Positions 36,401-45,872 are shown, counted from the first letter of the stretch. The stretch is DNA of 64,000 nt from Clostridium cellulovorans 743B (GCF_000145275.1 NC_014393.1:3658001-3722000), one strand, 5' to 3'. Translations and numbers: made by a program. The notes: a model not told the origin generated them from the sequence alone.

Positions 36401-37555
36401 ACCTGTTGTGCTAGCAGATAAGTTTTCATTAAAAGGATATTTATACCATGATTTTAGGCAGTCCTATCCTATTGTCTCATATACTGTTTTTGGAAATTAT
36501 TATCCGAATACTAATTCTTTAATCTTTGATATTTCTATACCTATATTAAAAAATTTATTTATAAAATAGCAAAGATTATGAGCTAATATTTTATTTGATA
36601 TTCTTGTGGCAAATCCCCAAGTTGATTTTGTAAGAACCCTCTGCATATTTAATTGCTCGGAGAGCTGAGAAAAAGTAGTTTCTACTCTACGACGAGCCTT
36701 GAATATCAACTGCCTAAAAGGTTTTAAAAGTTTAGTTTTACTATTGTTACGATTTATTGTTAAAAGACGAATGTACCTTGTTTCTTTTAATTGCGAAGCA
36801 ACTTTTTGACCTATATATCCTTTATCACCTATTAGTATATCAATCTCTGAATTAGCTGTGAGTTCCCAGACGACATCTCTGTCATCAATATTTGCTGCTG
36901 TTACAGTAAAATCTGTGATATAGCCATCGAGGGCTACTAAAGCATGTAATTTGAATCCATAATATGTTTCTTTTTTCGAAGCGCATCGCCCGTAGGCAGC
37001 CTCCGGCTTAAAAGCTTTATGGAAATGAGCTCTCCCAAACTTACACACAGGAATTGGCATACTATCTGCAATTCTCATTCGGTCATATTGATAGTTAAGA
37101 AATTTCGTTAACTCTTTACGAATTTCATCAATGACTCGAAATAATGACTTTCTAACTCTATGAAACCTCGGCCTACTACAAAAGTTGGGAAATAAGTCTC
37201 GTAGGTTTTTAGAGCAAAATCCAAACCATGCTTTTTCAGAGTCAATGGTTAAGAGTTCACCTACTAAAGAAATCGTAATTATTTCGCTATCAGTCATTAC
37301 TGATTTAGCGATGTTACGACGATTTTTAATAAATGTTGGAGTTACTTTTTGGTAAAAGTCATCAATTATAACATAAGTGACAACAATAAAATCTTTTAAG
37401 TCATTTATTGTTATGGTAGAATCTTTATTAAACTCTGGCATATAGGTTAGCCTCCTATCATTAGATTAGTGGTGTTTTTTAATGATAGGTTAGCAAATAT
37501 GCTGGAGTTTTTCTATTTGTAAGTATTGCCAGCGTATTTAACTAGCACAACGGGT
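36401..37555 (-). mobile_element. IS982-family insertion sequence, copy 2 (inverted)
   Basis: 1155 bases with the same ends as copy 1, in opposite orientation, transposase identical. It lies in the leader of the membrane-protein gene ending at 35503 and has probably cut it off from its native promoter. Confidence 0.93.
36500..37441 (-). CDS. IS982-family transposase
   Basis: 313 residues, identical in sequence to the protein encoded at 15512, with the same DDE residues and the same hairpin over its ribosome binding site. Intact, so the element should be autonomous. Confidence 0.93.
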   Translation of the reverse strand: MPEFNKDSTITINDLKDFIVVTYVIIDDFYQKVTPTFIKNRRNIAKSVMTDSEIITISLVGELLTIDSEKAWFGFCSKNLRDLFPNFCSRPRFHRVRKSLFRVIDEIRKELTKFLNYQYDRMRIADSMPIPVCKFGRAHFHKAFKPEAAYGRCASKKETYYGFKLHALVALDGYITDFTVTAANIDDRDVVWELTANSEIDILIGDKGYIGQKVASQLKETRYIRLLTINRNNSKTKLLKPFRQLIFKARRRVETTFSQLSEQLNMQRVLTKSTWGFATRISNKILAHNLCYFINKFFNIGIEISKIKELVFG

Positions 37556-37793
37556 TAATTTATATAAATTAAAACTTCACCAAAATTCTATAGGAATATT
37601 GAAAAATTAGTATAACTTATGAATATTCCTTATGGAAACTTATATACATAGATTAAAATCCTATTATACTACATTTATATCCTTTAAAATATAGCTATTC
37701 TCCATCATGTCTTTAATTTATTGAAGAGACCTTTTAGCTCCATCTCAAATATATAAATCGATTTATATTAGTTGTTATCCTAAATTTTAGCAG

Positions 37794-37823
37794 TTGACAT
37801 ATGTAAATAAACAATGGTAATAT
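37794..37823 (+). promoter_or_regulatory. Sigma-A-type promoter
   Basis: TTGACA, 18-base spacer, TAATAT. The downstream start would give the 105-residue secreted protein a leader of about 265 bases. A 9-base inverted repeat (ATGGTAATA at 37814-37822 with TATTACCAT at 37859-37867) overlaps the -10 region and could be an operator. The rest of 37,563-38,096 shows nothing recognisable. Confidence 0.6.
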
Positions 37824-38096
37824 ATTTGTTAATGATGGTAAATATTGTATATAAGGACTATTACCATGAATCTCTCAACTAAACTCTAGATTTACTAATT
37901 AAAAATCAAGTCACTAATATTAACTGCAACTTAAGGATTTAGTTAAATTATCTAAACAATTGAGGGTACACGGTTTTGTAATTGTAAAAGTTTCCTTTTG
38001 AAAACTACTTTCACCTAAGAAATTCCCCAAGAATTGAAAGTTCAAAAGAGACTCTTACATAACTAAACTAATATCTATTTAATAGGAGGTGAAAAC

Positions 38097-38414
38097 TTGA
38101 AAAAAACAATTAAATCTTTATGTACTTTTTTAACTATAATTGCCTTATCCAGTGTTCCAACATTAGCAACAGAGCTTCTACCAACAACTACAAGCTCAGG
38201 AACAAGTTCAGCCACTGAAGCTTTATCTTCTACAATAACTGTTGTAAAAGAATATACTTCTTTTTATAGTTTAATTCCTGAAACAATTGATGTTACAGGT
38301 GTAGAAAATGGTCATCATTACTATGGGACCTTGTCAAGGACTACAGTTGTATGTCTTACATCGCACCCATTGTTCAGAGCTACTTATGTGGGACCAGTAA
38401 CTTATATAGACTAA
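38097..38414 (+). CDS. Small secreted protein, unknown function
   Basis: 105 residues from a TTG start behind AGGAGGTGAAAA. Signal peptide MKKTIKSLCTFLTIIALSSV with a likely cut after LATA-like TLAT/E. The mature part has a Thr/Ser-rich stretch (TTTSSGTSSATEALSSTITV), then a small beta domain HHYYGTLSRTTVVCL and ATYVGPVTY with one Cys. The YxGTL...ATYxG pattern recalls short secreted proteins of Firmicutes without known role. Monocistronic, long leader, own terminator. Confidence 0.7.
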   Translation: MKKTIKSLCTFLTIIALSSVPTLATELLPTTTSSGTSSATEALSSTITVVKEYTSFYSLIPETIDVTGVENGHHYYGTLSRTTVVCLTSHPLFRATYVGPVTYID

Positions 38415-38485
38415 ATTTTTGTACATAGATCAATTATAAATCTTGAACTTCAATTTTTAACGTTGATTCTAAGAAATAAGTTTTA

Positions 38486-38517
38486 ACCGAGTATAAACAT
38501 ACTATACTCGGTATTTT
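38486..38517 (+). terminator. Terminator of the small secreted protein gene
   Basis: ACCGAGTATA, 7-base loop, TATACTCGGT, then ATTTTTATT. Confidence 0.85.
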
Positions 38518-38637
38518 TATTACTATATATAGTTTTGTATTAATCTTGTAAATATTAATATAAAATAAATTTAAACTATTAGAACATGATTTGACTAACT
38601 TACCATATTACAATTAAAAATAATGTTAATTATTCAC

Positions 38638-39267
38638 CTATTTGCATCCTAAAAAGTAAAATCCATTTGATTGATTTCCATTCATTGTCGTGTATACAAC
38701 CTGTTCTAGAATAATATTATGAAAATTAAAAACTATTTCTTTAATCCATTCAATATTATGATGTCTAACAATAACACCTTCTGGTAGCTCAAATACTCCA
38801 TATTTATGATACTTATCTTTAAAATCTTCATATCTTCTTAAGTTACGTTCATCTGAATTTAGTAAAAAATCATTTATATAAATAACCCCATTTGGCTTTA
38901 AAACACGCTTTATTTCTCTTAATAAATCCAATTGATCTTCATTATCAATAATACATGTAAGAACTGCAAACAATATGACAGCATCTAAACTGTTGTCATC
39001 AAATTCTATTGCTTTTTTACTTTTTATCCTCAAATCTAAATGAGGATATTGATTTCTTCCACGTTCAATCATCTTCTCTGAGAAATCAATTCCAATCAAA
39101 TTGCGGTAACCACATTGATGTAGTTGTTGTAGAGTGCGTCCATAACCACAGCCTACATCTAAGATCAAAGCATCCTTTTCAACAAACTTTTCAAAGACTT
39201 TAAAATGAAATGGCGTTGTAAACTCTTTTTTAGCAGCAACGTTGTTCCAATATATTTTTTGATTCAT
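38638..39267 (-). CDS. Class I SAM-dependent methyltransferase
   Basis: 209 residues. Motif I LILDVGCGYGRTLQQLHQ, motif II NLIGIDFSEKMIERG, motif III SLDAVILFAVLTCI and post-motif LREIKRVLKPNGVIYIND, the Methyltransf_11-like pattern. Substrate unknown. Divergent from the YeiL-type regulator gene at 39383, with only 115 bases between them, so common control is possible. Confidence 0.85.
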   Translation of the reverse strand: MNQKIYWNNVAAKKEFTTPFHFKVFEKFVEKDALILDVGCGYGRTLQQLHQCGYRNLIGIDFSEKMIERGRNQYPHLDLRIKSKKAIEFDDNSLDAVILFAVLTCIIDNEDQLDLLREIKRVLKPNGVIYINDFLLNSDERNLRRYEDFKDKYHKYGVFELPEGVIVRHHNIEWIKEIVFNFHNIILEQVVYTTMNGNQSNGFYFLGCK

Positions 39268-39382
39268 TTATTACTCCTCCTACTTCTTATATACTTTTCT
39301 TGAAATTAATTGAAGTATATCAACAAATTTGATACAATAAATATGAGAAATCTCACAATAATTTTAAATTGGAGTATAAAAG

Positions 39383-40042
39383 ATGATACATAAAAATGCA
39401 GAGTTGTTATCTTTATATCTAAAGAAATACCCTATTCAACAATACTTTTCTTGCAACATCATTTCATTTTTAAGTTTAGTAGAATTCAATGATGGTGATT
39501 TCATTTACAAAGAGGGTGACCTGTCATCTAAGTTTTTTTATATGATAAGCGGAGCTGCAAAACTTTCTCTAACTCACAAAAATGGTAAAATTTCTATCAT
39601 CGACTTTTTAAAAGCGCCTTGTTTTATTGGTGAAATGGAATTAATAGGAGCTCAAGCTAATACTAACGGAATACAAGCTTTGTCTAAATGTATATGCTTT
39701 TGTTTTGATACATCAAATTGTAAGGAGTTAATTTTAAATGATCCTATTTTCTTAAGATATCTTTGCTTGTTTCTTAGTAAGAAGGCCCTTAATAATACAT
39801 CAAAGTATACACAAAATCAGTCCTATCCTTTAAAAAACAGACTAGCTTCCTTTATTTTATTAACAAATAACAATGGATTGTATGTTGAAAAACATTCAGA
39901 GGTATGTGAATATTTAGGAACAAGCTATCGGCATTTACTATACGTTCTTGCTGACTTTTGCAAATTAGGTTTACTAGAGAAAACAACTAAAGGTTACAAA
40001 ATAATAGATATAAATTCGCTTACTACAATAGCGAAAGAGTAA
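39383..40042 (+). CDS. yeiL: Crp/Fnr-family regulator, YeiL type
   Basis: 219 residues, the same length as E. coli YeiL as I recall it. N-terminal cyclic-nucleotide-like beta-roll (GDFIYKEGDLSSKFFYMISG), then SIIDFLKAPCFIGEMELIGA, TQNQSYPLKNRLASFILL and HTH VCEYLGTSYRHLLYVLADF, which are specific to the YeiL group. Several Cys (CICFCFDTSNCKE) could hold a redox or Fe-S site, as proposed for YeiL. The divergent methyltransferase is a candidate target. Confidence 0.82.
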   Translation: MIHKNAELLSLYLKKYPIQQYFSCNIISFLSLVEFNDGDFIYKEGDLSSKFFYMISGAAKLSLTHKNGKISIIDFLKAPCFIGEMELIGAQANTNGIQALSKCICFCFDTSNCKELILNDPIFLRYLCLFLSKKALNNTSKYTQNQSYPLKNRLASFILLTNNNGLYVEKHSEVCEYLGTSYRHLLYVLADFCKLGLLEKTTKGYKIIDINSLTTIAKE

Positions 40043-40103
40043 TAAGTATATATTACATATACTACAAAAACACCTATAAAACCGAATTATAACAAAGTTG
40101 AAA

Positions 40104-40144
40104 AGGGTTATATCAAAAATATAAGCTTCTTTTGATATAACCCT
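40104..40144. terminator. Bidirectional terminator
   Basis: 15-base arms AGGGTTATATCAAAA / TTTTGATATAACCCT between convergent yeiL and the glucosidase gene. Confidence 0.8.
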
Positions 40145-40187
40145 CTTAATATTTATTTAATTCTCATACATTAATATCTTAATAAAT

Positions 40188-42971
40188 CTAAACTTCTTTT
40201 AATTCTACACAAGTGATTCTCATACCTGGTTTTACAAAGTCAACTTTTAATTGATAGAAGCCTTCTTCAAGTTCAACCTTTACAAGCTTACGTTTAACCC
40301 ATCTTCCCTCTGTACCATTGGTTTGAAGGATTGCTGCTATATTACCATTTAACAGTATATTGCAAGTTGTTTGTGCTAAACTACTTTCTGGGGACATAAC
40401 ATATACAAATATACGGTATACCCCTGCTTTATTTACCTTCACATAAGTAGTAGTTTCTGGATCTGTACTGATCAATCCATCCTCAGTTAATTCCTGTACA
40501 CCTTCTGGAGTAATACTTCTATCTGCTTCGAATTTCTCTGCAACTTCACTATGTTCTTGCTTTCTGAAGAAAGCAGGTGATTCCATTAAGAAACTACAAA
40601 TATTCATTGCACAGCGTTGTAATTCTCCACGAGTTAAAGAACCATTTCCTAATGATTCTTCAAGATTATCAGAGGCAACATTAGTTTCTGCACCATAATT
40701 GCTTACTACCATATATAAGTCATTTTGAGCTCTAACCATTGATCTAGTATCTGTAAGGTTTTCAGGCCCTGCCTCTACTACATCATTCATTTTTGCCCAC
40801 CAATCAGTCATAACTATTCCTTTAAAACCCCATTCTTTACGGAGAACAGTAGTATTTAAATCATAGTTAGAAGCTGACCAATGTCCATTGATCGGATTAT
40901 AAGCTGACATAATAGAATTAGCATTTCCTTCTTTAACAGCTATTTCAAAGCCTCTTAAGTAGATTTCTCTAAGAGCACGCTCAGACACAATTGCATCTAC
41001 TGAAGAACGAGCTTTTTCTTGGTTATTGCAAGCATAGTGCTTTAAGGTTCCGTTTGAACCGCCCTTCATGATACCACGAACTTGTGCTGCTGCAAAAACA
41101 CCTGTAACAAGTGGATCCTCAGAAAAATACTCAAAGTTACGACCATTTAATGGACTACGTCTAATATTCATTCCTGGTCCTAAAAGTGCATCAATCTCAT
41201 TGCTTAATAACTCTTTACCTTCCATTACATAAAGCTCTTCTATTAATCTTACATCCCAGGATGCAGAAAGTAATGTTCCAATTGGCAATTGTGTTGCCTT
41301 TCCAGTTTCCATACGAATTCCCGAAGGACCATCTGCTGTACAGCCAATAGGAATTCCATAACCAAATAATCCATCACTTACTCCACCAAAAGCTGAAGCT
41401 GTTCCTGCAGTAACCCAAGGACTGCTCATTCCCTCTCCTCTAACAATGGTTGCAAGTTCTTCATCTGATAATTGTGCGATAAAAGTTTCCATAGAAACTT
41501 TTTTGTCATATACATCTCTTAGCTTATAACCTTGATCTCCAGTTTGTTCAAAAGTTTCTGGAAGATTCTTTTCTATACGTTCTGCTAGAGAGATTTTTCT
41601 CTTAGGTGCATCAACATAAGCTATTTCATACGCTCCGTCAGCTTTTTTAACACCTGGTTTCATTCTTCTGAAATCTTCAATTGGAGCTAAAACTTCTTCT
41701 AATTGTTCAACTACTTGAAGCTCTTCTAGTAAATAACTATCTTTTCCTTCAACTACAACCTGTTCAACTTTTCTTACGCTAGTTCCAACATAAAACTTAT
41801 ATTCTCCACTTTCTAATACATAACAAGAAGGATAACCTGTTTCACCAGCATCATCATAAGATGCCATATTGTTAACTGGAAAAGTTAATGTAAGAGTTTC
41901 AGTTTCTCCCGGTTCTAAAATCCCAGTCTTATCAAAAGCTGCTAGTACTTTTACTGGCTTACCAAGCTTTCCTTGTGGTGCCTCGTAATAAACTTGAACA
42001 ACTTCTTTCCCTGAATATTCTTTTCCAACATTCTTAACTGTAACTTCTATTTCAAAGTACTTTTGACCATCTTTTGTAAGGATTTTTGCTTCCTTAGGTC
42101 CTACTTCAAATCTTGTATAAGATATTCCATGTCCGAATTCATATTGAACTTTTTCTGGACAAAACGTTTCAAAATAACGGTACCCTACATATATATCTTC
42201 TTGATAAAAGTTTCTAACCTCATCACCATAATTAATTGTTGATGGATAATCATCAATAGAATAAGCTATAGTGTCTGTCAACTTACCGCTTGGAACAACA
42301 TCTCCTACTAATACATCAGCAGCACCATTACCACCTTCCATACCACCTTGCCATGTATAAATGGCACTCTTAATAGGATGTACATGACTTTCATCTTGCA
42401 TCCAACTCATATCAATTATATTAGATACATTTAACACAACAGATACATTTTCAAAGTATTTAGTTACCATCTTAAGCATTTCTTTTTCTTCAATTGTTAA
42501 TTGATAACTACCTTCCGCATCAGCATTATCCTTATCTTCTCCAGCTGTACGTCCAATAACTACTAATGCTTTATTGGATTTTTTTCTAGCAGCTGATACT
42601 ACTTCATCTGTTAATGGCATTTCCTTTTGATGCCATGGTTCAGTTGCCCAACCACGACCACCATCGTCAAATGGATTTTCCTTAATCCAATTTTCATATG
42701 TATCTGCTAAATCTTCATTTACTATTATGTTTTTCTTACTTCTAAGACTATCTAAAAGATTTGTTGTATATTCAACGTTTACACAGCCACCAGAACCTGT
42801 TCCACTTCTATAATAATTCTTTTGAATTCTTCCAAAAACAGAAACACATTCTCCGTTCCTAATTGGAAGCACTTGATCATCATTTTTTAATAACACAGCG
42901 CCTTCTGCTGACACTTTTCTTGCAAAGTCAGCTAAGCCTTTTAATGGTATACCAATTTTTTGTTTACTCAT
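40188..42971 (-). CDS. GH3 beta-glucosidase with reversed domain order
   Basis: 927 residues, no signal peptide, so cytosolic. The usual GH3 C-terminal sandwich comes first (SAEGAVLLKNDDQVLPI; about 15-250), then an FN3-like module (about 270-390), and the TIM-barrel N domain comes last (IPIGCTADGPSGIRM ... GRNFEYFSEDP, LKHYACNNQE). The catalytic nucleophile is expected at Asp 723 in GIVMTDWWAK. This order is known from some rumen and clostridial glucosidases. A short C-terminal beta domain follows. ATG 42971 has GGAGGA seven bases upstream. Substrate is a beta-glucoside, unspecified. No transporter adjoins it. Confidence 0.88.
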   Translation of the reverse strand: MSKQKIGIPLKGLADFARKVSAEGAVLLKNDDQVLPIRNGECVSVFGRIQKNYYRSGTGSGGCVNVEYTTNLLDSLRSKKNIIVNEDLADTYENWIKENPFDDGGRGWATEPWHQKEMPLTDEVVSAARKKSNKALVVIGRTAGEDKDNADAEGSYQLTIEEKEMLKMVTKYFENVSVVLNVSNIIDMSWMQDESHVHPIKSAIYTWQGGMEGGNGAADVLVGDVVPSGKLTDTIAYSIDDYPSTINYGDEVRNFYQEDIYVGYRYFETFCPEKVQYEFGHGISYTRFEVGPKEAKILTKDGQKYFEIEVTVKNVGKEYSGKEVVQVYYEAPQGKLGKPVKVLAAFDKTGILEPGETETLTLTFPVNNMASYDDAGETGYPSCYVLESGEYKFYVGTSVRKVEQVVVEGKDSYLLEELQVVEQLEEVLAPIEDFRRMKPGVKKADGAYEIAYVDAPKRKISLAERIEKNLPETFEQTGDQGYKLRDVYDKKVSMETFIAQLSDEELATIVRGEGMSSPWVTAGTASAFGGVSDGLFGYGIPIGCTADGPSGIRMETGKATQLPIGTLLSASWDVRLIEELYVMEGKELLSNEIDALLGPGMNIRRSPLNGRNFEYFSEDPLVTGVFAAAQVRGIMKGGSNGTLKHYACNNQEKARSSVDAIVSERALREIYLRGFEIAVKEGNANSIMSAYNPINGHWSASNYDLNTTVLRKEWGFKGIVMTDWWAKMNDVVEAGPENLTDTRSMVRAQNDLYMVVSNYGAETNVASDNLEESLGNGSLTRGELQRCAMNICSFLMESPAFFRKQEHSEVAEKFEADRSITPEGVQELTEDGLISTDPETTTYVKVNKAGVYRIFVYVMSPESSLAQTTCNILLNGNIAAILQTNGTEGRWVKRKLVKVELEEGFYQLKVDFVKPGMRITCVELKEV

Positions 42972-43337
42972 CTCATCTTCCTCCAACTACTATGGTCACA
43001 CTAGCTATTAGTATAGCATACAGTAATGTAAATAAAACACCCTACATTCTTAACTTATTTCGCCCTAAAAAACCGTAAAAATAAGAATTCTGCACAAGAA
43101 ATGCATCCTTAAAAACCCAAAGGTGTAATCCTTTCCAAATTATTTAGTAATCCTTTTCACCTAAATATAAATTCTATCTCCTAATACACTAATATTAAAA
43201 TTTATATTTATATAATTAGCTTATCCATTTTAGTTTTAGAAAACTTAAATTCATAAAATCCCTAAAAATTATATTGCCTCATTAATGAAATTGTGTATAA
43301 CCTTTTTAATATTAATTATGGAACAAAATAAACCCCA
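42972..43337. other. Intergenic region, no gene seen
   Basis: About 365 bases between divergent GH3 and tetR genes. AT-rich, without a recognisable catabolite site or ORF. The tetR promoter begins at its right edge. Confidence 0.5.
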
Positions 43338-43366
43338 TTGACAAAATATACCGACTAGTTTATTAT
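43338..43366 (+). promoter_or_regulatory. tetR promoter with overlapping operator-like site
   Basis: TTGACA (43338-43343), 17-base spacer, TATTAT (43361-43366). The site TATACCGACTAGTTTATTAT (43347-43366) covers the spacer and -10 box and recurs, 15 of 20 bases identical, before the nitroreductase gene at 44295. Confidence 0.7.
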
Positions 43367-43400
43367 AAAACAAATAGCTTATATGGAAGGAATATGTATA

Positions 43401-43961
43401 ATGAAGGGAACAAAAGGTGAACAAGCAAAACAGTGCTTAATTGAAACTGCAGCTAGACTATTTTTAAGAAAAGGCTACTCTAGTACAGGAATAAACGATA
43501 TATTAAGTGAAGCCGATATGTCAAAGGGATCATTTTATTTTCATTTTTCTAGCAAAAAAGACCTTGGATTTGAAGTTGCAAGGTACTATGGCAAAACTAC
43601 ACTAGACCAATGGTTAGAACCTCTATCAGAGAATCCTTGGGATGTATTTATCAAAAAAATGATATTTGATATAAAAACTTCTGTAGCAGAAGGAACTTAT
43701 TTTGGATGTCCCTTAGCAGTTTTAGGTCTAGATATCTCTTTTGTGGATGATGATCTTTCAAAGACATATGCTGGTGGCATTATAAGACTGATGAGTATCT
43801 TTTCTAAATCTCTACAATTATCTGGATTAACTGAAGAACAAGCAAAAGAAGTTTCAAGAAGAGCTTTCGCTATTTACGAAGGACATGTACTTTATTATAA
43901 GATAAGTAAAGATGAAAGTGCCTTTGACTGTATGCTTAAAGATTTACTGTCACTAGTATAA
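43401..43961 (+). CDS. TetR/AcrR family repressor
   Basis: 186 residues. HTH domain: AKQCLIETAARLFLRKGYSS, then TGINDILSEADMSKGSFYFH and FSSKKDL, the classic TetR start. The C-terminal ligand domain contains GCPLAVLGLDIS. I start at ATG 43401 with GGAAGGAA upstream. It likely represses itself and the nitroreductase gene through the shared site; the ligand is unknown. Confidence 0.88.
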   Translation: MKGTKGEQAKQCLIETAARLFLRKGYSSTGINDILSEADMSKGSFYFHFSSKKDLGFEVARYYGKTTLDQWLEPLSENPWDVFIKKMIFDIKTSVAEGTYFGCPLAVLGLDISFVDDDLSKTYAGGIIRLMSIFSKSLQLSGLTEEQAKEVSRRAFAIYEGHVLYYKISKDESAFDCMLKDLLSLV

Positions 43962-44228
43962 CTCGCTGAGGTTAAATCAAAACTTTTCTCAACTAATATC
44001 AACCTTGTTCAATTGTGATTTAATGCTGATTGCATATAAATTTTCAACTAATCACTATTTTAACTTTTTGATTTATATAATAATTTTCAACAAATAAAAA
44101 GAAAGTTTTTATCATAAGCTTCATTATATATAAGTTGCAATAAAGTTGCTTCACATCTTATCAAACTTTGTGCTATAGCATAAAACTTAAAATGTACCTT
44201 CATTATTGAAACTTATATATAGAAAATC

Positions 44229-44275
44229 ACTTCATAGCAACCTTACGTAAATAATTCTTCCGTCAGCTATGAAGT
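44229..44275. repeat. Inverted repeat upstream of the nitroreductase gene
   Basis: ACTTCATAGC and GCTATGAAGT with a 27-base loop. It may be the tetR terminator or a processed leader. Nothing else was seen in 43,962-44,294. Confidence 0.45.
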
Positions 44276-44294
44276 TTCATAAAATTATTTTTTG

Positions 44295-44314
44295 TAAACC
44301 AACCAGTCTGTTAT
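44295..44314 (+). promoter_or_regulatory. TetR operator-like site before the nitroreductase
   Basis: TAAACCAACCAGTCTGTTAT, closely similar to the site over the tetR promoter, nine bases upstream of the AAGGAGGA ribosome binding site. Confidence 0.6.
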
Positions 44315-44336
44315 GTAAATATAAGGAGGATTTGTA

Positions 44337-44939
44337 ATGAGTGTAAAAGATGCTATAATAATGAGAAGAAGTATAAGAAAATATAAAAAAGAGGATGTAG
44401 CTGATGAATTAATCTATGATTTACTTGATTGTGCTAGGCTTGCACCTTCTGCCTGCAACTCACAGCCTTGGCGTTTTAAAATAGTTAAAGATGAAAAAAC
44501 AAAAGAACTATTATCTCAAGTTTCCTTTAATCAAAAACATATAAAAGAAGCTCCTGTAGTTCTTGTCTGTTGTGCTAACATCCCTGACTATGTTACTGGT
44601 TCTATCAACGGTTGCGGGGAACTACATAGCTTAGATATGATAAAAAAAGATTTTTTTGAACTAATTATCAATAGGAGCACTAGTCTAAAAAATGTAGAAT
44701 CTGAAGCCTTATCAGCAGAAGTATCCTTTAATGTAGCAATGTCAATTGAACATATTGCTTTAAGAGCTGTAGAACTTGGTCTTGGCACTTGTTGGGTAAA
44801 ACTAGCTAATCCAGAAAAGATTAGTCAAATATTTAATTGGGATAAAAATATAAGCTTTGTAAGCTTATTGACTCTAGGTTACCCGGATGAAGAACCAAAA
44901 CCTATAAAAAAGTTAACTTTGGAAGAAATATTACTTTAG
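44337..44939 (+). CDS. Nitroreductase family protein
   Basis: 200-residue FMN-dependent oxidoreductase. N-terminal MRRSIRKYKKEDV and LDCARLAPSACNSQPWRF bind the flavin phosphate; the C-terminal part has IEHIALRAVELGLGTCWVK and LLTLGYPDEEPKP. Substrate unknown. The TetR-like operator just upstream suggests induction by a xenobiotic or quinone-like compound, which is inference. Confidence 0.88.
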   Translation: MSVKDAIIMRRSIRKYKKEDVADELIYDLLDCARLAPSACNSQPWRFKIVKDEKTKELLSQVSFNQKHIKEAPVVLVCCANIPDYVTGSINGCGELHSLDMIKKDFFELIINRSTSLKNVESEALSAEVSFNVAMSIEHIALRAVELGLGTCWVKLANPEKISQIFNWDKNISFVSLLTLGYPDEEPKPIKKLTLEEILL

Positions 44940-45012
44940 CTTATAAAACAGCTTATAACTGACTTCATATATGATACTATATGTCAATGAACCTTTTTAA
45001 GGAGATAACTTA

Positions 45013-45777
45013 ATGAATCCTAAAATACTTGATACTCTTGAAACATTTTCAAAAGATATAAACAATATATTTAATAAAAACTTAAAATCCCTATATGTCT
45101 ATGGTTCTGCTATATATGATGACCTTCACGTTGGTTATAGCGATTTAGATTTTTTTGCTGTTGTTTCTAATCAGATTAATGAAGATGATTTTTACTCACT
45201 AAAAGATTACCGGCATAGAATCAAAAAATCTAGCAGTCCATACTTTAGCATGTTAGAAGGCGAATTTATTTCATTTATCAACCTTAAAAACACCTTTAAA
45301 GGTAATACTATTTGCTGGGGCGGAAGTGGTGAGAAGTTAGATGATAAATATCAGCTTTCAGGTTTCTCTTTAAAAGGATTAATTGATAATGGATTTCTCG
45401 TATTTGGTGAGGATATAAGAAAACAATTTTCCTATCCTAATGATGAAATTTTCCTTAGTCAAATTGATAACCTAATTAAAACTATTAGAAAATATGCTGT
45501 AGAGCCTTCTGAGGACATTCACTCAATTGATTGGTTATTCTTGATTTGCCAGTCAATTTATTGGATTGAAACTAAGAATATAACTTGCAAAACTAAGGCT
45601 ACTCAATAGATCCTAGATAACTATAACTTTAGATTTAATACTACATTATCTAAAGCTCTACTCCTCCGTACGAGTCCTAAGCTTGCAAATAATAAAGACA
45701 TGAAAGAATGGCTTTTAGGTTTAGGTGGTACTATTCAAATAGCTTGTGATGTTCTAGTTGATATACGAAATAGTTAA
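45013..45777 (+). pseudogene. Nucleotidyltransferase (AadA-like) interrupted by an amber codon
   Basis: The first 198 codons give a nucleotidyltransferase with LYVYGSAIYDDLHVGYSDLD followed by FFAVV, the GS...DxD core. A TAG at 45607-45609 stops it, but the same frame continues ILDNYNFRFNTTLSKALLLR to a TAA at 45775. Family members usually have Trp at this point (ATQW-type), and TGG to TAG is a single change. The product is probably a truncated protein lacking part of the C-terminal helical domain. Confidence 0.7.
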
Positions 45778-45872
45778 TCCAATATATTCATATCTACGAT
45801 TGAATAGTTGAACTAATTTACTGTTACTATTTTTACTCTAATCTATAAAACTTTTCGATTTTGGAGGTAACA

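Noticed and set aside
15398..37555. Composite transposon bounded by the two IS copies
   Set aside because: The 20 kb between them is mostly ordinary chromosomal genes (tsaD, pepV, aroA, tRNA-Trp), so transposition as a unit is unlikely; inversion by recombination is the more reasonable consequence.
37556..38096. Known riboswitch in the long leader of the small secreted protein
   Set aside because: No conserved core of any riboswitch class I know could be found.
45607..45609. Pyrrolysine or programmed read-through at TAG
   Set aside because: No Pyl genes or read-through signal seen; a single Trp-to-stop change is simpler.
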